A stretch of DNA of 64,000 nucleotides from Gammaproteobacteria bacterium (GCA_030828385.1 JAURCS010000011.1:1-64000); one strand, 5' to 3'. Positions 12,220 to 22,400 are shown, counted from the stretch's first letter. Program-made: numbers and translations. Notes: generated from the letters alone by a model not told the origin.

Positions 12220-13104
12220 TTAACTATTGCCAACGCCGGAGCCATGGTCAGTCTCATTATCTTGCTGATTATCGCCGGCTTCTATGTTGATTTCCGGGTT
12301 GTTATCGCTATTTGCATCAACACAGCCAACGCTGTGACGTCTGAGAATCTCTCCTGCCAGGGCAATATAAGCCAGCGCTCCGCGAGATGTTTTATCATAC
12401 ACTATTACGGGTAATCCAAAACTTGGTGCTTCAGCAAGTCTCACATTACGGGGGATAATGGTTCTGTAAACCGTTTCTCCGAAATGATCGATGAGTTGAT
12501 CTGATACTTCCTGTGACAGTTTATTGCGTGGGTCATACATTGTGCGCAATATACCTTCTATTTTCAGCCTAGAGTTCAATGATCCAGACACTGCCTGGAC
12601 TGTTTGTGACAGTGCCGATAGTCCTTCAAGTGCATAATATTCACATTGCATGGGTATCAATACGCCATCAGCAGCCACTAATGCATTAATCGTCAACATG
12701 TTCAGCGACGGCGGGCAATCAATAAGAATATAATTATAAGTAATGCCAGCCTGAGAGAGACTGTCACGTAAGCGATGATCACGACCTTCCTTGTCCAGCA
12801 GCTCCACTTCTGCTGCCGTCAGATCGCCGTTTGCAGGCAGCAGATCAAATCCGCCTTCAGAGGACTTAACGGTAATTTCCTGCAGGGGTGTCTGTTGCAC
12901 AAGGAGATCATAAACACTGGCCTCAAGATCATTTTTCTCGACACCGCTTCCCATGGTCGCATTGCCCTGCGGATCAAGATCCACCAGCAAGACTTTTTTA
13001 TTCATGCGTGCCAGTGAGGCCGCCAGATTAACGCTGGTTGTGGTTTTACCCACTCCACCTTTCTGGTTTGCAATCGCAAAAATATGGCTCACTGTTCTCT
13101 GCAT
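12220..13104 (-). CDS. parA: Chromosome-partitioning ATPase ParA (Soj)
   Basis: ParA is a Walker-type ATPase that binds DNA non-specifically and pulls ParB-parS complexes apart. The deviant Walker A motif KGGVGKTT is at residues 15-22, with LVDLDPQGNATMGSG and the ILIDCPPSLNMLTINAL Walker B region following. The core ends near residue 255. A polar, acidic tail of about 35 residues rich in Asn and Asp (for example NSDNNPEINIEAGDNQQDNE) follows and is longer than usual. The gene lies between rsmG (6 bp away) and parB. Confidence 0.95.
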   Translation of the reverse strand: MQRTVSHIFAIANQKGGVGKTTTSVNLAASLARMNKKVLLVDLDPQGNATMGSGVEKNDLEASVYDLLVQQTPLQEITVKSSEGGFDLLPANGDLTAAEVELLDKEGRDHRLRDSLSQAGITYNYILIDCPPSLNMLTINALVAADGVLIPMQCEYYALEGLSALSQTVQAVSGSLNSRLKIEGILRTMYDPRNKLSQEVSDQLIDHFGETVYRTIIPRNVRLAEAPSFGLPVIVYDKTSRGALAYIALAGEILRRHSVGCVDANSDNNPEINIEAGDNQQDNETDHGSGVGNS

Positions 13105-13110
13105 TCCTGT

Positions 13111-13755
13111 TTATTGTCCGCTGGTCGGGACGATTTCTATGAGATGCCTGGTTCCATCAACCCCGGGCACATTAAGTTCGATGGTTTTCACAAACCTGAA
13201 GGAAGCGGGTAACTCCAGTATTTCCTCCTCCGGATACTGCCCTTTCATAGCCAGTAATCTGCAATCAGCTTTCATCAGATGACTACATTGGCCGACTACC
13301 TTGGACAAGGTCGCATATGCCCGGCACAGGACAATATCAATTTGTTCCCTGCTTTGAAAGGTTTCCAGACGATTGTGAAATACTTCAACATTATCCAGTC
13401 CCAGTTCCATCCTAACCTGAAAAAGAAAGCGTGTTTTCTTGCCATTGCTGTCCAGCAATAAAAACTTTTTTTCGGGAAAACATATAGCTAACGGGATACC
13501 TGGCAGTCCGGCCCCGGTACCTACGTCCAGAATAATATTCCCGTCAAGATGAGGAACTATCGCCAGACTGTCCAACAGGTGGTAAGCCACCATGCGCTGA
13601 ACTTCCTTGATACCGGAAAGGTTGTAGGCTTTATTCCACTTATCCAGAAGCTGCAGATACTTAACCAGCTGTTCTACTTCTTCATTGTCCAGGTCCAGAT
13701 CAAGTATGGACAGTCCGGTTTTAAGTTGATCCGTGAGTGAGAGTTTCGACTCCAT
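13111..13755 (-). CDS. rsmG: 16S rRNA (guanine-527-N7)-methyltransferase
   Basis: RsmG (GidB) methylates G527 of 16S rRNA; its loss gives low-level streptomycin resistance in other bacteria. The 214-residue protein has the SAM-binding motif DVGTGAGLPGIPLAI beginning at residue 77 and the conserved N-terminal NKAYNLSGIKE. Its ATG overlaps the mnmG stop codon by one base (TGATG), so translation of the two is likely coupled. parA follows 6 bp later. Confidence 0.95.
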   Translation of the reverse strand: MESKLSLTDQLKTGLSILDLDLDNEEVEQLVKYLQLLDKWNKAYNLSGIKEVQRMVAYHLLDSLAIVPHLDGNIILDVGTGAGLPGIPLAICFPEKKFLLLDSNGKKTRFLFQVRMELGLDNVEVFHNRLETFQSREQIDIVLCRAYATLSKVVGQCSHLMKADCRLLAMKGQYPEEEILELPASFRFVKTIELNVPGVDGTRHLIEIVPTSGQ

Positions 13756-15710
13756 CAGGCAATTTTATTCTTTCGCTCAATTTCCTGATCTGGAATGCTG
13801 CCGGGTGCAGTTTTTTTATGTTGGTGTTTTTTCAGATACACCAGCAAAAGGGAGATGGCAGCCGGGGTCATACCGGGTATTCGTGATGCTTGTCCTATAC
13901 TTGAGGGTTGCACCTGCGCCAGCTTCTGTTTCAGTTCGCTGGAAAGACCAGGAATATCCTGATAACTGAAATCTTCGGCAATTGAGGTATTTTCATGGCC
14001 TTTCATTTTCTCAATTTCAGCATGTTGGCGATTTATATAACCTTGATACTTGATACGTATTTCAACCTGTTCGGCAACGAGAGCATCGGGCATATTCGCT
14101 AGGATACCTTCATCAATACAAGCCTTGTTCAGTGCCGATAGCGTCACTCTGGGTCGCGATAAAATATCCGCAAGGGTATATTCATGACTCAGGGGTTTTT
14201 CCAGAAGTTTGTTTATTTTCTCACTCAGAGAACCGCTGGTCTGAACCCATGTAGCTGATAATCTTACTGACTCGTCGGCCACCTGGATCTGCTTTTGTGA
14301 AAAAGTCTGCCAGCGTGCCTCGTCCACCAGGCCGAGATTTCTACCTATTTCAGTCAATCGAAAATCCGCATTATCCTGTCTCAGCATAAGGCGATACTCT
14401 GCTCTTGAGGTAAACATTCGATAAGGTTCCTGGGTACCTCGGCTGATCAGGTCGTCGACCAGAACCCCGATATAGGCCTCATCCCTTCCAGGACACCAAA
14501 GATCTTTTTCCTGTATCGCCAGCGCAGCATTAATACCTGCCAGTAAACCCTGGGCACCGGCTTCTTCATAGCCAGTAGTACCATTTATCTGCCCTGCAAA
14601 ATACAGGCCTTTTATAAATTTGGTTTCCAGAGCATAGGTCAGATCCCGGGGATCAAAAAAATCATATTCAATCGCGTATCCAGGACGCACGATTCGGGCA
14701 TTTTCAAATCCGCTTATGCTGGCGATTAGCTGTTCCTGGACTTCATAGGGCAGACTGGTAGAGATACCGTTGGGATAAAGTTCACGGCTGTTAAGACCTT
14801 CCGGCTCAACAAATATCTGGTGGCTGGACTTGTCAGCAAACCTGACAACCTTGTCTTCAATAGAGGGGCAATAGCGAGGGCCTACGCCTTCAATTTCTCC
14901 ACTGTACATGGGTGAAAACTCCAGTCCTTGCTGGATAATTTCGTGGCTTCGCTCATTTGTCGCAGTAATGTAACAGCTTACCTGACGCGGATGCTGCTCG
15001 ACTTTGCCCAGATAGGACATGACTGGCAAAGGAGTATCGCCTGGCTGCTCGGTCATTTTCGAAAAATCAACGCTATCCGCATCAATTCGCGGCGGCGTTC
15101 CAGTTTTCAAACGACCCACATTGAATGGCAACTCTCGTAACCTGTCTGCCAGCGCAATTGAGGGTTCATCACCTGCTCTGCCACCAGCATGGTTTTTCAA
15201 ACCAATATGAATTTTCCCCCCAAGGAAGGTCCCTGTGGTCAGGATAACCCGGGGCGCAAAAAACCGCAGACCCATCTGGGTAACAATTCCCCGGACAGAC
15301 TCCCCTTCAATGATGAGATCATCCACCGCCTGCTGAAAAATACTTAAGTTGTTCTGGGATTCCAGCATGTGACGAATGGCAGCTTTGTACAGAGCTCGAT
15401 CTGCCTGCGCCCTGGTGGCCCTCACCGCCGGTCCTTTACTCGCATTAAGCGTTCGAAAATGAATCCCCGCCAGATCAGCTGCTATGGCCATGGCTCCGCC
15501 AAGAGCATCAATCTCTTTAACAAGATGGGTTTTGCCAATGCCGCCAATTGCCGGGTTACAGGACATCTGGCCCAGCGTGTCAATATTGTGGGTAACAAGT
15601 AATGTTTTAACTCCCATACGGGCAGCTGCCAGCGCTGCCTCAGTGCCTGCATGACCACCACCGACGACAATTACGTCGAATTTTTGTGTCTTTTTTTCCG
15701 GCTTGCTCAT
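13755..15710 (-). CDS. mnmG: tRNA uridine 5-carboxymethylaminomethyl modification enzyme, FAD subunit
   Basis: MnmG (GidA) works with MnmE to install cmnm5U or nm5U at the tRNA wobble position. The FAD-binding motif [19 protein letters not shown] sits at residues 15-33. The family signatures [31 protein letters not shown] and [14 protein letters not shown] are all present. At 651 residues it is slightly longer than E. coli (629) because of a short basic tail. Its partner mnmE lies 530 bp upstream on the same strand, across a long AT-rich gap. Confidence 0.97.
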   Translation of the reverse strand: MSKPEKKTQKFDVIVVGGGHAGTEAALAAARMGVKTLLVTHNIDTLGQMSCNPAIGGIGKTHLVKEIDALGGAMAIAADLAGIHFRTLNASKGPAVRATRAQADRALYKAAIRHMLESQNNLSIFQQAVDDLIIEGESVRGIVTQMGLRFFAPRVILTTGTFLGGKIHIGLKNHAGGRAGDEPSIALADRLRELPFNVGRLKTGTPPRIDADSVDFSKMTEQPGDTPLPVMSYLGKVEQHPRQVSCYITATNERSHEIIQQGLEFSPMYSGEIEGVGPRYCPSIEDKVVRFADKSSHQIFVEPEGLNSRELYPNGISTSLPYEVQEQLIASISGFENARIVRPGYAIEYDFFDPRDLTYALETKFIKGLYFAGQINGTTGYEEAGAQGLLAGINAALAIQEKDLWCPGRDEAYIGVLVDDLISRGTQEPYRMFTSRAEYRLMLRQDNADFRLTEIGRNLGLVDEARWQTFSQKQIQVADESVRLSATWVQTSGSLSEKINKLLEKPLSHEYTLADILSRPRVTLSALNKACIDEGILANMPDALVAEQVEIRIKYQGYINRQHAEIEKMKGHENTSIAEDFSYQDIPGLSSELKQKLAQVQPSSIGQASRIPGMTPAAISLLLVYLKKHQHKKTAPGSIPDQEIERKNKIA

Positions 15711-16240
15711 AGGGTTTTCGTTATGGGTTAATCATTGTTTGCCTGTATTTACCTTAGCACTGATTTCATAGGCGGGTAAAAAAGGGGTGCTAAGTATAAG
15801 CATTTCATTCCAAAAATGAAGGAAAATAATTTTGACCTTCAATGCTTAATTAAATATATATAAATAGATAGATATAGAAGAATATATATTTAATGTTATT
15901 ACTACTATTAGCAAGGGCTTATCCTGTTAATAATTCAGTTTATTCCAGCACTATCAAAGGCTTGATAAGCATCTAACGTTGTGGGCAGGCTGCCATTAAA
16001 CTGACTTTAAGGTATGTATTGAGAGATGATAACTATCGTAGTTATACAGCAAGACAAAGCCGAGTAATTCCGTACACAAACTATCCTGTCTGTGAGCCAC
16101 TTTTTCCACAACTTACATAGAGCAAATACAAATTCAATCTTGGTTTGATAGCTAGTCAGGAGTGTTGGGGGTAAAACTGGGGGTAACAATATAGAAAGGC
16201 GTGGAAAGGGGGTGAATATTTTCTTAATTTTTTTAAAATA
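15711..16240. other. 530-bp AT-rich intergenic region between mnmE and mnmG
   Basis: No convincing gene is present. The region contains a very AT-rich block of TATA-type repeats (about 15846-15893), a perfect palindrome ATAACTA-TCG-TAGTTAT (16029-16045), one near-match to a DnaA box (TTTTCCACA, 16102-16110, one mismatch) and an AT-only inverted repeat at 16215-16242 just after mnmE. In enterobacteria oriC lies beside gidA/mnmG, so this could be a relic or accessory origin element. It could equally hold the mnmG promoter and leader. Confidence 0.4.
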
Positions 16241-17611
16241 TTATTTACCGATACAAAAACTGGAGAAAATTTCTCCCAGTAAATCATCTGAGCTATATTT
16301 CCCTGTTATTGCTTCCAGCGCCTGGTGAGCTTCACGCATATCTTCTGCCACCAGTTCACCCGCTTTACTGGTGGTTAATTGTTCAAGCCCGGAGATGAGA
16401 AAACCACGTGATTTTTCCAGGGCATCAAGATGGCGTCGACGTGAAATAAAGCCCCCTTCCACAGAGGTGTTGAGTCCGGCAAATTCTTTAAGCGTGGTCT
16501 TTAACGATTCTATTCCCGCGCCGGATTTGGCGGACAAATGAACACAGCTGAACGTGCCTAACAAGTCCTCGTCATGTACAGAGGAGTGCTCATTAAGATC
16601 TGTTTTATTAAAGACCAGAATCAGGTTTAGCGAATCATCCATTACATTTTTTATGGCAGCTATCAGCTCGTTAGATTCAGGATCAAATGCTTTGGTGGCA
16701 TCAATAACAAGCAGGACAAGATCGGCGTCAGTTATTTCTTTCCAGGCTCTTTTGATGCCCTCCTGTTCAACAATATCATTACTGTTGTGCAATCCAGCGG
16801 TATCAATAATGTGCAGAGGCATTCCATCGATGGAGATATGTTCTTTCAAGGTGTCTCTGGTTGTGCCGGCGATGTCAGTAACGATTGCTCTGGACTGTCC
16901 TGCCAGAACATTAAGCAAACTTGATTTACCCGCATTGGGCTCACCGGCAATAACAACATGTAACCCATTTTTCATGATAGTGCCCTGCCTGGCTTTGGCC
17001 AGGACCTCATCAAGGCGACTTAATATTGCAATGAGTCTGTTTTTAACATCACCTTCTTCGAGAAAGTCGACCTCTTCCTCAGGAAAATCCATCGCGGCTT
17101 CTATGTATTTTCTCAATTCAAGAATACTGCTGATAAGTGAATTAATGAGTGTAGAGAATTCACCCTGAAGTGAGCGAATGGCAAAGCGCGCAGCTTCCAT
17201 AGAGTTACTTTCTATCAGGTCTGCAATGGCCTCTGCCTGAGCCAGGTCAATTTTGTCATTTAGAAAGGCTCGCTCTGAAAACTCTCCGGGGTTTGCCAGA
17301 CGAACGCCCTGTGAAAGAATTTCCTGTAATAACATATCGACAACAAAAGGTCCGCCATGGGCCTGTACTTCAACAACATCTTCTCCGGTGAAAGAGTCAG
17401 GACCCGGAAAAAATAGAGAAATTCCATTATCGATAACTTCACCACAGGCGCTATAAAAAGCGCCATAATGAGCATGACGGGGCAACAGTTGGAGGGAGGT
17501 CAGTTTCTCAGCTACCTGATAAGAACAAGCGCCGGATATTCTTATAACACTAATACCACCGCGACCAGATGGCGTGGCGACTGCACAGATTGTTTCGCTA
17601 CTGACAGCCAT
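16241..17611 (-). CDS. mnmE: tRNA modification GTPase MnmE
   Basis: MnmE (TrmE) is the GTPase partner of MnmG in wobble uridine modification. The 456-residue chain has the N-terminal tetrahydrofolate-binding domain (ICAVATPSGRGGISVIRISG) and the G-domain with G1 GEPNAGKSSLLN near residue 225, G3 DTAG and G4 NKTD. The C-terminal CIGK motif carries the functional cysteine at residue 453. It lies 21 bp after yidC and ends at the long gap before mnmG. Confidence 0.97.
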   Translation of the reverse strand: MAVSSETICAVATPSGRGGISVIRISGACSYQVAEKLTSLQLLPRHAHYGAFYSACGEVIDNGISLFFPGPDSFTGEDVVEVQAHGGPFVVDMLLQEILSQGVRLANPGEFSERAFLNDKIDLAQAEAIADLIESNSMEAARFAIRSLQGEFSTLINSLISSILELRKYIEAAMDFPEEEVDFLEEGDVKNRLIAILSRLDEVLAKARQGTIMKNGLHVVIAGEPNAGKSSLLNVLAGQSRAIVTDIAGTTRDTLKEHISIDGMPLHIIDTAGLHNSNDIVEQEGIKRAWKEITDADLVLLVIDATKAFDPESNELIAAIKNVMDDSLNLILVFNKTDLNEHSSVHDEDLLGTFSCVHLSAKSGAGIESLKTTLKEFAGLNTSVEGGFISRRRHLDALEKSRGFLISGLEQLTTSKAGELVAEDMREAHQALEAITGKYSSDDLLGEIFSSFCIGK

Positions 17612-17632
17612 GAACTATTCCGAAAGTGTTTA

Positions 17633-19345
17633 TCAGGATCCTTTAGGTTTGTAGGATCTTTCCACCTGCTTGGTAATAATCCATTGTTGCAGTATGGAAA
17701 GCACACTGTTCGCCGTGTAGTAAAGGACGAGACCAGCTGGAAACCAGAGGAAAAATACCATAAAAATTAGCGGCATAAATTTCATCATTTTAGCCTGGGC
17801 CGGATCAGCGGTTTGCATGGGAGTCAGCATTTGCTGCACAAACATTGCGCCCCCCATCAGGATAGGCAAAATAAAATACGGGTCCATTTGAGAAAGGTCG
17901 TCATACCAGAGAATGAAAGAGGCCTGACGTAATTCAACACTTTCATTAAGTACCCAGTAAATTCCCAGAAAAACCGGCATCTGCAACAACATGGGTAAAC
18001 AGCCGCCAAAAGGATTCACTTTCTCTTTTTTCCACAACTCCATTTGTGCCTGCATGAATTTCTGTTTGTCATCGCCATAGCGATCTTTCAGATCATTAAT
18101 TTTTGGAGCCAGGCGTCTCATCTTGGCCATAGATTTGAGACTTTTTGCTGATAAGGGATAAAGAATTATTTTTATCACCAGGGTAAGCAGCAAAATGGAA
18201 AGACCGTAGTTGCCAACAAGATCATTGATTTGTGTAAGCAGCCAGAATATCGGTGAAGCAATAAAATAAAACAAACCATAGTCAATTGTCAGACCCAGGC
18301 TGGGTGAGATTTCATCCAGACGGTATTGATCTTTTGGCCCGGCCCAAAATCCTGCTTCTATGCTGCCAGATTGTCCAGGCGCTACTGTAATTGGCGGATT
18401 GACGAAGGTAAGCAGGTACTGACCCTGATTATTGCGCCGCATGGTATAGGTATTGTTGGTATCCGCATTGGGAATCCAGCTACCTAAAAAGTAATGCTGT
18501 GAGAAAGCAATCCAGCCGCCATTGGTTTCAAGCGGCTCTACCCCATCATCAATGTCTTCGAAATCATATTTTACATAGGGGTCATCCGGTGTATATATAG
18601 CGGCGCCAAGATAGGTGTTAACCCTGAATCCGCCAGTCTGGCTTGGATCATCCGCATCGTCTCTTTTAATCTGGCCGAACATATTGCCCTGCCAGGAACT
18701 ATTGCTTCTATTGTTAACCAGGTATTGCACACCAATCAGGTAATCATCAACAGAAAAAACAAAACGTTTGGTGATATCTATGCCACCTTGAGCAGTGAAA
18801 GTCAGATCAACATACTGCTCATCACTGGTTATTGTGTAGTCGCTTTGAGCCGTCCTATATAAAGGCCTTCCCTGTTGGCTGGCATCGGGACCGTCTCGTC
18901 CAATAAGGCCACTTTGAGCGACATAAACCATTCCTGAATCCTGCCTTAGCAGCGGGAAGGGGTTGTCCGGTGTTTCCATGGAGGTGGGAAAGTCCGGCAA
19001 TGACAGACCGACGATATCGCCACCTTTAAGATCGACAGTGACAATTTGTTTTGGAGTGTTAATAGTTATTATTTGAGTTGGGTTTGGTGTTTCAACTGCT
19101 TCTATCGCGGCAAATTCTCCAGAAACCGGGATATCAGGCAAATCGTTTTCATTTGTTTCTGACGCCGTGGCAGACAGCGGCAAGTCTGGAATCTGGCCTG
19201 CACCGGAATCAGCAATGCCTGCAGATGGGCTTTCCTCAATCGAGGCAGAAGGAGTGTTCGGGGGATAATCCTCGTTCCATGCCAGTAACATCAGGTAACT
19301 GACAACCGCCAGTCCCACCAGAATCAGATTACGTTTAATGTCCAT
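17633..19345 (-). CDS. yidC: Membrane protein insertase YidC
   Basis: YidC inserts and folds inner-membrane proteins, including ATP synthase subunits a and c encoded nearby. The 570-residue protein has an N-terminal membrane helix (LILVGLAVVSYLMLLAW), then a periplasmic beta-supersandwich domain (about residues 60-340). The conserved five-helix C-terminal core includes NPFGGCLPMLLQMPVFLGIYW. The linker after the first helix is acidic and rich in Ser and Pro. Its start overlaps the end of yidD by 11 bp. Confidence 0.97.
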   Translation of the reverse strand: MDIKRNLILVGLAVVSYLMLLAWNEDYPPNTPSASIEESPSAGIADSGAGQIPDLPLSATASETNENDLPDIPVSGEFAAIEAVETPNPTQIITINTPKQIVTVDLKGGDIVGLSLPDFPTSMETPDNPFPLLRQDSGMVYVAQSGLIGRDGPDASQQGRPLYRTAQSDYTITSDEQYVDLTFTAQGGIDITKRFVFSVDDYLIGVQYLVNNRSNSSWQGNMFGQIKRDDADDPSQTGGFRVNTYLGAAIYTPDDPYVKYDFEDIDDGVEPLETNGGWIAFSQHYFLGSWIPNADTNNTYTMRRNNQGQYLLTFVNPPITVAPGQSGSIEAGFWAGPKDQYRLDEISPSLGLTIDYGLFYFIASPIFWLLTQINDLVGNYGLSILLLTLVIKIILYPLSAKSLKSMAKMRRLAPKINDLKDRYGDDKQKFMQAQMELWKKEKVNPFGGCLPMLLQMPVFLGIYWVLNESVELRQASFILWYDDLSQMDPYFILPILMGGAMFVQQMLTPMQTADPAQAKMMKFMPLIFMVFFLWFPAGLVLYYTANSVLSILQQWIITKQVERSYKPKGS

Positions 19346-19673
19346 GGTGGAGTAGGGATTCCTTAGTTGAAGAATTTTTACTGGAGGTAGATTTGTTCAG
19401 TTCTGCATCGCGTTCACAATCATTGTGACTGCCATGTAAACCAATGGAATGTGAACACACCCCTGCGGGCACCAGGTCTATTCCACCCTCATTAAAAGGA
19501 TGGCACCGGGAAATTCTGCGCAAACTCAGCCATAAACCTTTCGCGGCGCCATGGGTTTCTACGGCCTGGATAAAATAACTGGAACACGAGGGATAAAAAC
19601 GGCAATGTGGCCCGAACAGGGGACTTAAAAACCGTTGGTAAAAATGAGCAAGAGAAGTAAGAATTTTAACCAT
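19335..19673 (-). CDS. yidD: Membrane protein insertion efficiency factor YidD
   Basis: YidD is a small membrane-associated protein that assists YidC-dependent insertion. The 112-residue chain holds the family core YQRFLSPLFGPHCRFYPSC, then SSYFIQAVETHGAAKGLWL and RISRCHPFNEGGIDLVP. Its C-terminus is about 30 residues longer than in E. coli and is rich in Ser, Lys and His (STSSKNSSTKESLLHHGH). The tail overlaps the yidC start, so it may exist mainly to couple translation. Confidence 0.93.
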   Translation of the reverse strand: MVKILTSLAHFYQRFLSPLFGPHCRFYPSCSSYFIQAVETHGAAKGLWLSLRRISRCHPFNEGGIDLVPAGVCSHSIGLHGSHNDCERDAELNKSTSSKNSSTKESLLHHGH

Positions 19674-19682
19674 GAGATATTT

Positions 19683-20051
19683 TCAGATTGAAGGCTTCTT
19701 TTTTTCTATCTCTTTTATTAAATCATGGATGTATATCAGGCATTCACTGTTTTCAAGGTCTTCTAGCCCTTTTCTGGTCATCACTACAAGATCGATTGGC
19801 GCTAATGCGTTTTTTCTCAATCTGAAAACTTCCCTAACCAGACGCTTGATGCGGTTACGCTGGTTTGCCCGGGCAATATTTTTCTTGGCTACGATTACGC
19901 CCATTCGCGCCTGTTCATACTCTGTCCATCTTCCCAGGATCAAAAAATATTTATTGGAAACCCTGACATCGGGCTTATTAAATACTTTTTCGTAAGCTTG
20001 GGAATCCAACAGGCGACAAGAATTGGGGAATCGCTGATTCACCACTGACAT
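19683..20051 (-). CDS. rnpA: Ribonuclease P protein component
   Basis: RnpA is the protein cofactor of RNase P, which matures tRNA 5' ends. The RNR signature RANQRNRIKRLVREVFR is present. The start is placed at the ATG at 20051 (MSVVNQRFPNSCRLL), giving 122 residues and aligning with the Pseudomonas protein. The frame stays open to a TTG at 20105 that overlaps the rpmH stop codon, which would add 18 residues. Neither start has an ideal ribosome-binding site (GGGAG is only two bases from the ATG), so the start is uncertain. Confidence 0.9.
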   Translation of the reverse strand: MSVVNQRFPNSCRLLDSQAYEKVFNKPDVRVSNKYFLILGRWTEYEQARMGVIVAKKNIARANQRNRIKRLVREVFRLRKNALAPIDLVVMTRKGLEDLENSECLIYIHDLIKEIEKKKPSI

Positions 20052-20101
20052 TTCTCCCGTTGGCTGGGGCTGATTTACCCGGGACAGGGGGTGCCTCGAT
20101 A

Positions 20102-20236
20102 TCAAGCGGACAGTCTGGCGCGGCCTTTTGCTCGTCGACGGTTCAGTACATGTTTTCCGCCCTTGGTAGCCATACGGGACCTGAAACCATGAGTTCTTTT
20201 GCGTTTGATGACGCTTGGTTGAAAGGTTCTTTTCAT
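20102..20236 (-). CDS. rpmH: 50S ribosomal protein L34
   Basis: This 44-residue basic protein ([20 protein letters not shown] at the start, [12 protein letters not shown] at the end) is the universal large-subunit protein L34. It is shorter than many gene-calling cut-offs but is unmistakable. It heads the rpmH-rnpA-yidD-yidC cluster. A promoter lies about 100 bp upstream on the minus strand. The gene borders the putative replication origin. Confidence 0.97.
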   Translation of the reverse strand: MKRTFQPSVIKRKRTHGFRSRMATKGGKHVLNRRRAKGRARLSA

Positions 20237-20333
20237 TTTAATTCCTGGAAAAGTCGCACAATTTATTTGTTAGCTTTACCGCCAAAACCCCAAGGTTGCA
20301 GCGTTGGTTGGTAGCCCTAAAAAAGGGATGCGA

Positions 20334-20362
20334 ATTCTAATGGGTTTCCTTGCATAATGCAA
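20334..20362 (-). promoter_or_regulatory. Likely rpmH promoter
   Basis: On the minus strand TTGCAT (20357-20362) and TAGAAT (20334-20339) are 17 bp apart, a good sigma-70 arrangement. Transcription would begin about 90 nt upstream of rpmH. Confidence 0.55.
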
Positions 20363-20565
20363 TTTCAACTCTGCACAGCATCAAGCAATTTTGAGGGTGT
20401 TAATAACGACGATTAGCTTTCTGTACAATGTGCCTGTAAAAATCTGAAAACCTGGAATCCTGAAACGAACAATATAGCCTCTATTTCGTACATAACGAGA
20501 CCCATCAGTGGCTATGAAACAGGATATTTTTTTACCTGAAAAATCATCCTCTGATAACCCACAAC

Positions 20566-20574
20566 TTATCCACA
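20566..20574 (+). promoter_or_regulatory. DnaA box
   Basis: A perfect consensus DnaA-binding 9-mer TTATCCACA in the rpmH-dnaA gap. Confidence 0.8.
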
Positions 20575-20714
20575 ACTTGCACACAGAGCTTGTCGTGTTC
20601 AAGGTGCAAAAACCACCCTCTTTTTTAGTCTATGATTATCAGCAAAAATAATGTAACCACATGATAATTATGAATAAAAACCAAGAAGAAATAAATTAAA
20701 AAAAGGCGTTTTTG

Positions 20715-20723
20715 TGTGGATAA
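20715..20723 (-). promoter_or_regulatory. DnaA box
   Basis: A perfect DnaA box in the opposite orientation (TGTGGATAA on the plus strand), about 35 bp upstream of the first possible dnaA start. It could also serve in DnaA autoregulation. Confidence 0.78.
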
Positions 20724-20756
20724 CAACGGTGCCAGTGGGTAGAATTAATTAATAAA

Positions 20757-22400
20757 TTGACAACCAACAATAAAAAAAACGGAGTCGTGCCAATCGTGAT
20801 TGTTGCCAGCTGGCAGAAATGTATTTACTGTCTAAAAAACGAACTTCCTTCTCAACAATTTAATACCTGGATCAGACCGTTACGCTTTATAGATGGCGAT
20901 GATACGCTGTATCTGCTTGCCCCAAATAAATTTATTCTGGAGTGGGTAAAAGAGCACTTCCTGGAGCGTATCAAGGAAATTGTTCAAAAAGATCTGCAGC
21001 AAAACAATAAAAGTAATAATGAACCAATTTCACCAGTTCATGTCATTCTGGAAATCGCCAGCCCCGAAAAGCTTCCTGACCATATTTCTCTGGATCAGGC
21101 ATTAAGCACAGCGGATCTCAACAATTCTCTTGAATCTGGTTCCCAGGACTCTGATAAGCGTTTTTCTGCATTCAATTCGCGCTTGCGCGACGAGCAGCAA
21201 AACCATCACCAGTCCAGATTCGAAAACCCTGCAAAGTCGGGAATAATAGATGATAGAGGCTCTCCAGGACTATTTACTGATCAGGCCGAGGAGGCCATTG
21301 ATAGCAGGTCCTCCCATTCTGTTGCCAGGGCTAATATATCGATCCCGTCTATGGGTAGCAAAAACAGACATCAGCGCTATAAAGGTGAACTTAACAAAAA
21401 CTATACTTTTAATAACTTTATTGAAGGTAAATCAAACCAGATTGCCAGAGCGGCAGCCGCTCAAGTAGCGGATAATCCAGGTGGCGCTTACAACCCACTG
21501 TTTATCTATGGCGGCGTGGGGCTTGGTAAAACACATTTGATGCATGCCATAGGTAATCATCTGATGGAACAGAACCCGAATGCCAATGTCGTATACCTGC
21601 ATTCACAAACCTTTGTTGGCAGCATGGTTTCAGCACTGCAATTAAATGCAATCAATGAGTTCAAGCGTTATTATCACTCCGTAGATGCCCTGCTTATTGA
21701 TGACATCCAGTTTTTTGCCAACAAGGAGCGTTCACAGGAAGAATTTTTCCATACCTTTAACGCTATTTTTGAAGGTGGTCGACAGATCATCATGACTTGC
21801 GACAAATACCATAGTGAAATCAATGGCTTAGAAGAAAGGCTCAAGTCCCGGTTTGGCTGGGGTTTATCCGTAGCCGTCGAGCCTCCGGAGCTGGAAACCA
21901 GGGCGGCAATCCTGATTAACAAGGCTAACCAGGAACAGGTTTACCTGGCTAATGAAGAAGCCATGTTTATGGCACAAAAACTTCGTTCCAATGTACGAGA
22001 ACTTGAAGGGGCATTAAAGAAGGTAATAGCACATACCCGCTTCATGGGATCTGAAATTACTATTCCTCTTATAAAAGATGCGCTAAAAGACTTATTGGCG
22101 ATACAGAACAAGCTGATCAGCGTTGACAATATTCAACGCACTGTCGCCGAATACTACAAGATAAAAATGGCAGATATGATTTCGAAAAGACGTACCCGCT
22201 CCGTTGCCCGTCCACGCCAGGTAGCTATGTGCTTGTCAAAAGAGCTGACAAACCACAGTTTGCCTGAAATTGGCAATATGTACGGTGGCAGGGATCATAC
22301 AACGGTAATGCATGCCTGTCGTACCATTAACGATTTGCGTAAATCGTCCTCCGATATTAATGAGGATTATCAGAACCTTTTACGCTCGCTATCAAGCTAA
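20757..22400 (+). CDS. dnaA: Chromosomal replication initiator DnaA
   Basis: DnaA binds oriC boxes and opens the origin. The AAA+ core has Walker [16 protein letters not shown] and Walker [10 protein letters not shown]. The C-terminal helix-turn-helix has the signature [13 protein letters not shown]. The N-terminal DnaB-loading domain starts [21 protein letters not shown]. No ATG is available near the start: the frame opens with TTG at 20757, with GTG at 20787 and 20796. Family alignment favours 20787 or 20796, and a GGAG lies at 20781-20784. The linker (about residues 100-190) is long, polar and low in complexity, as usual for domain II. Confidence 0.96.
   Translation: MTTNNKKNGVVPIVIVASWQKCIYCLKNELPSQQFNTWIRPLRFIDGDDTLYLLAPNKFILEWVKEHFLERIKEIVQKDLQQNNKSNNEPISPVHVILEIASPEKLPDHISLDQALSTADLNNSLESGSQDSDKRFSAFNSRLRDEQQNHHQSRFENPAKSGIIDDRGSPGLFTDQAEEAIDSRSSHSVARANISIPSMGSKNRHQRYKGELNKNYTFNNFIEGKSNQIARAAAAQVADNPGGAYNPLFIYGGVGLGKTHLMHAIGNHLMEQNPNANVVYLHSQTFVGSMVSALQLNAINEFKRYYHSVDALLIDDIQFFANKERSQEEFFHTFNAIFEGGRQIIMTCDKYHSEINGLEERLKSRFGWGLSVAVEPPELETRAAILINKANQEQVYLANEEAMFMAQKLRSNVRELEGALKKVIAHTRFMGSEITIPLIKDALKDLLAIQNKLISVDNIQRTVAEYYKIKMADMISKRRTRSVARPRQVAMCLSKELTNHSLPEIGNMYGGRDHTTVMHACRTINDLRKSSSDINEDYQNLLRSLSS

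Larger units (their letters stand above)
20237..20756. other. Putative chromosomal replication origin (oriC) region
   Basis: This 520-bp gap lies at the switch from leftward genes (rpmH side) to rightward genes (dnaA side), where Pseudomonas oriC is found. It contains two perfect DnaA boxes in opposite orientation (20566-20574 and 20715-20723). An AT-rich stretch between them (around 20640-20700, including runs of A such as GAAATAAATTAAAAAAAGG) could serve as the unwinding element. The rpmH promoter lies in the left part. The origin call rests on context plus DnaA boxes. Confidence 0.7.

Noticed and set aside
16406-16415. CCACGTGATT in mnmE as a third parS
   Set aside because: It shares only the CACGTG core with parS; both arms differ.
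16554-17168. 204-codon open frame opposite mnmE
   Set aside because: Ser-rich antisense shadow of mnmE; no recognisable domain.
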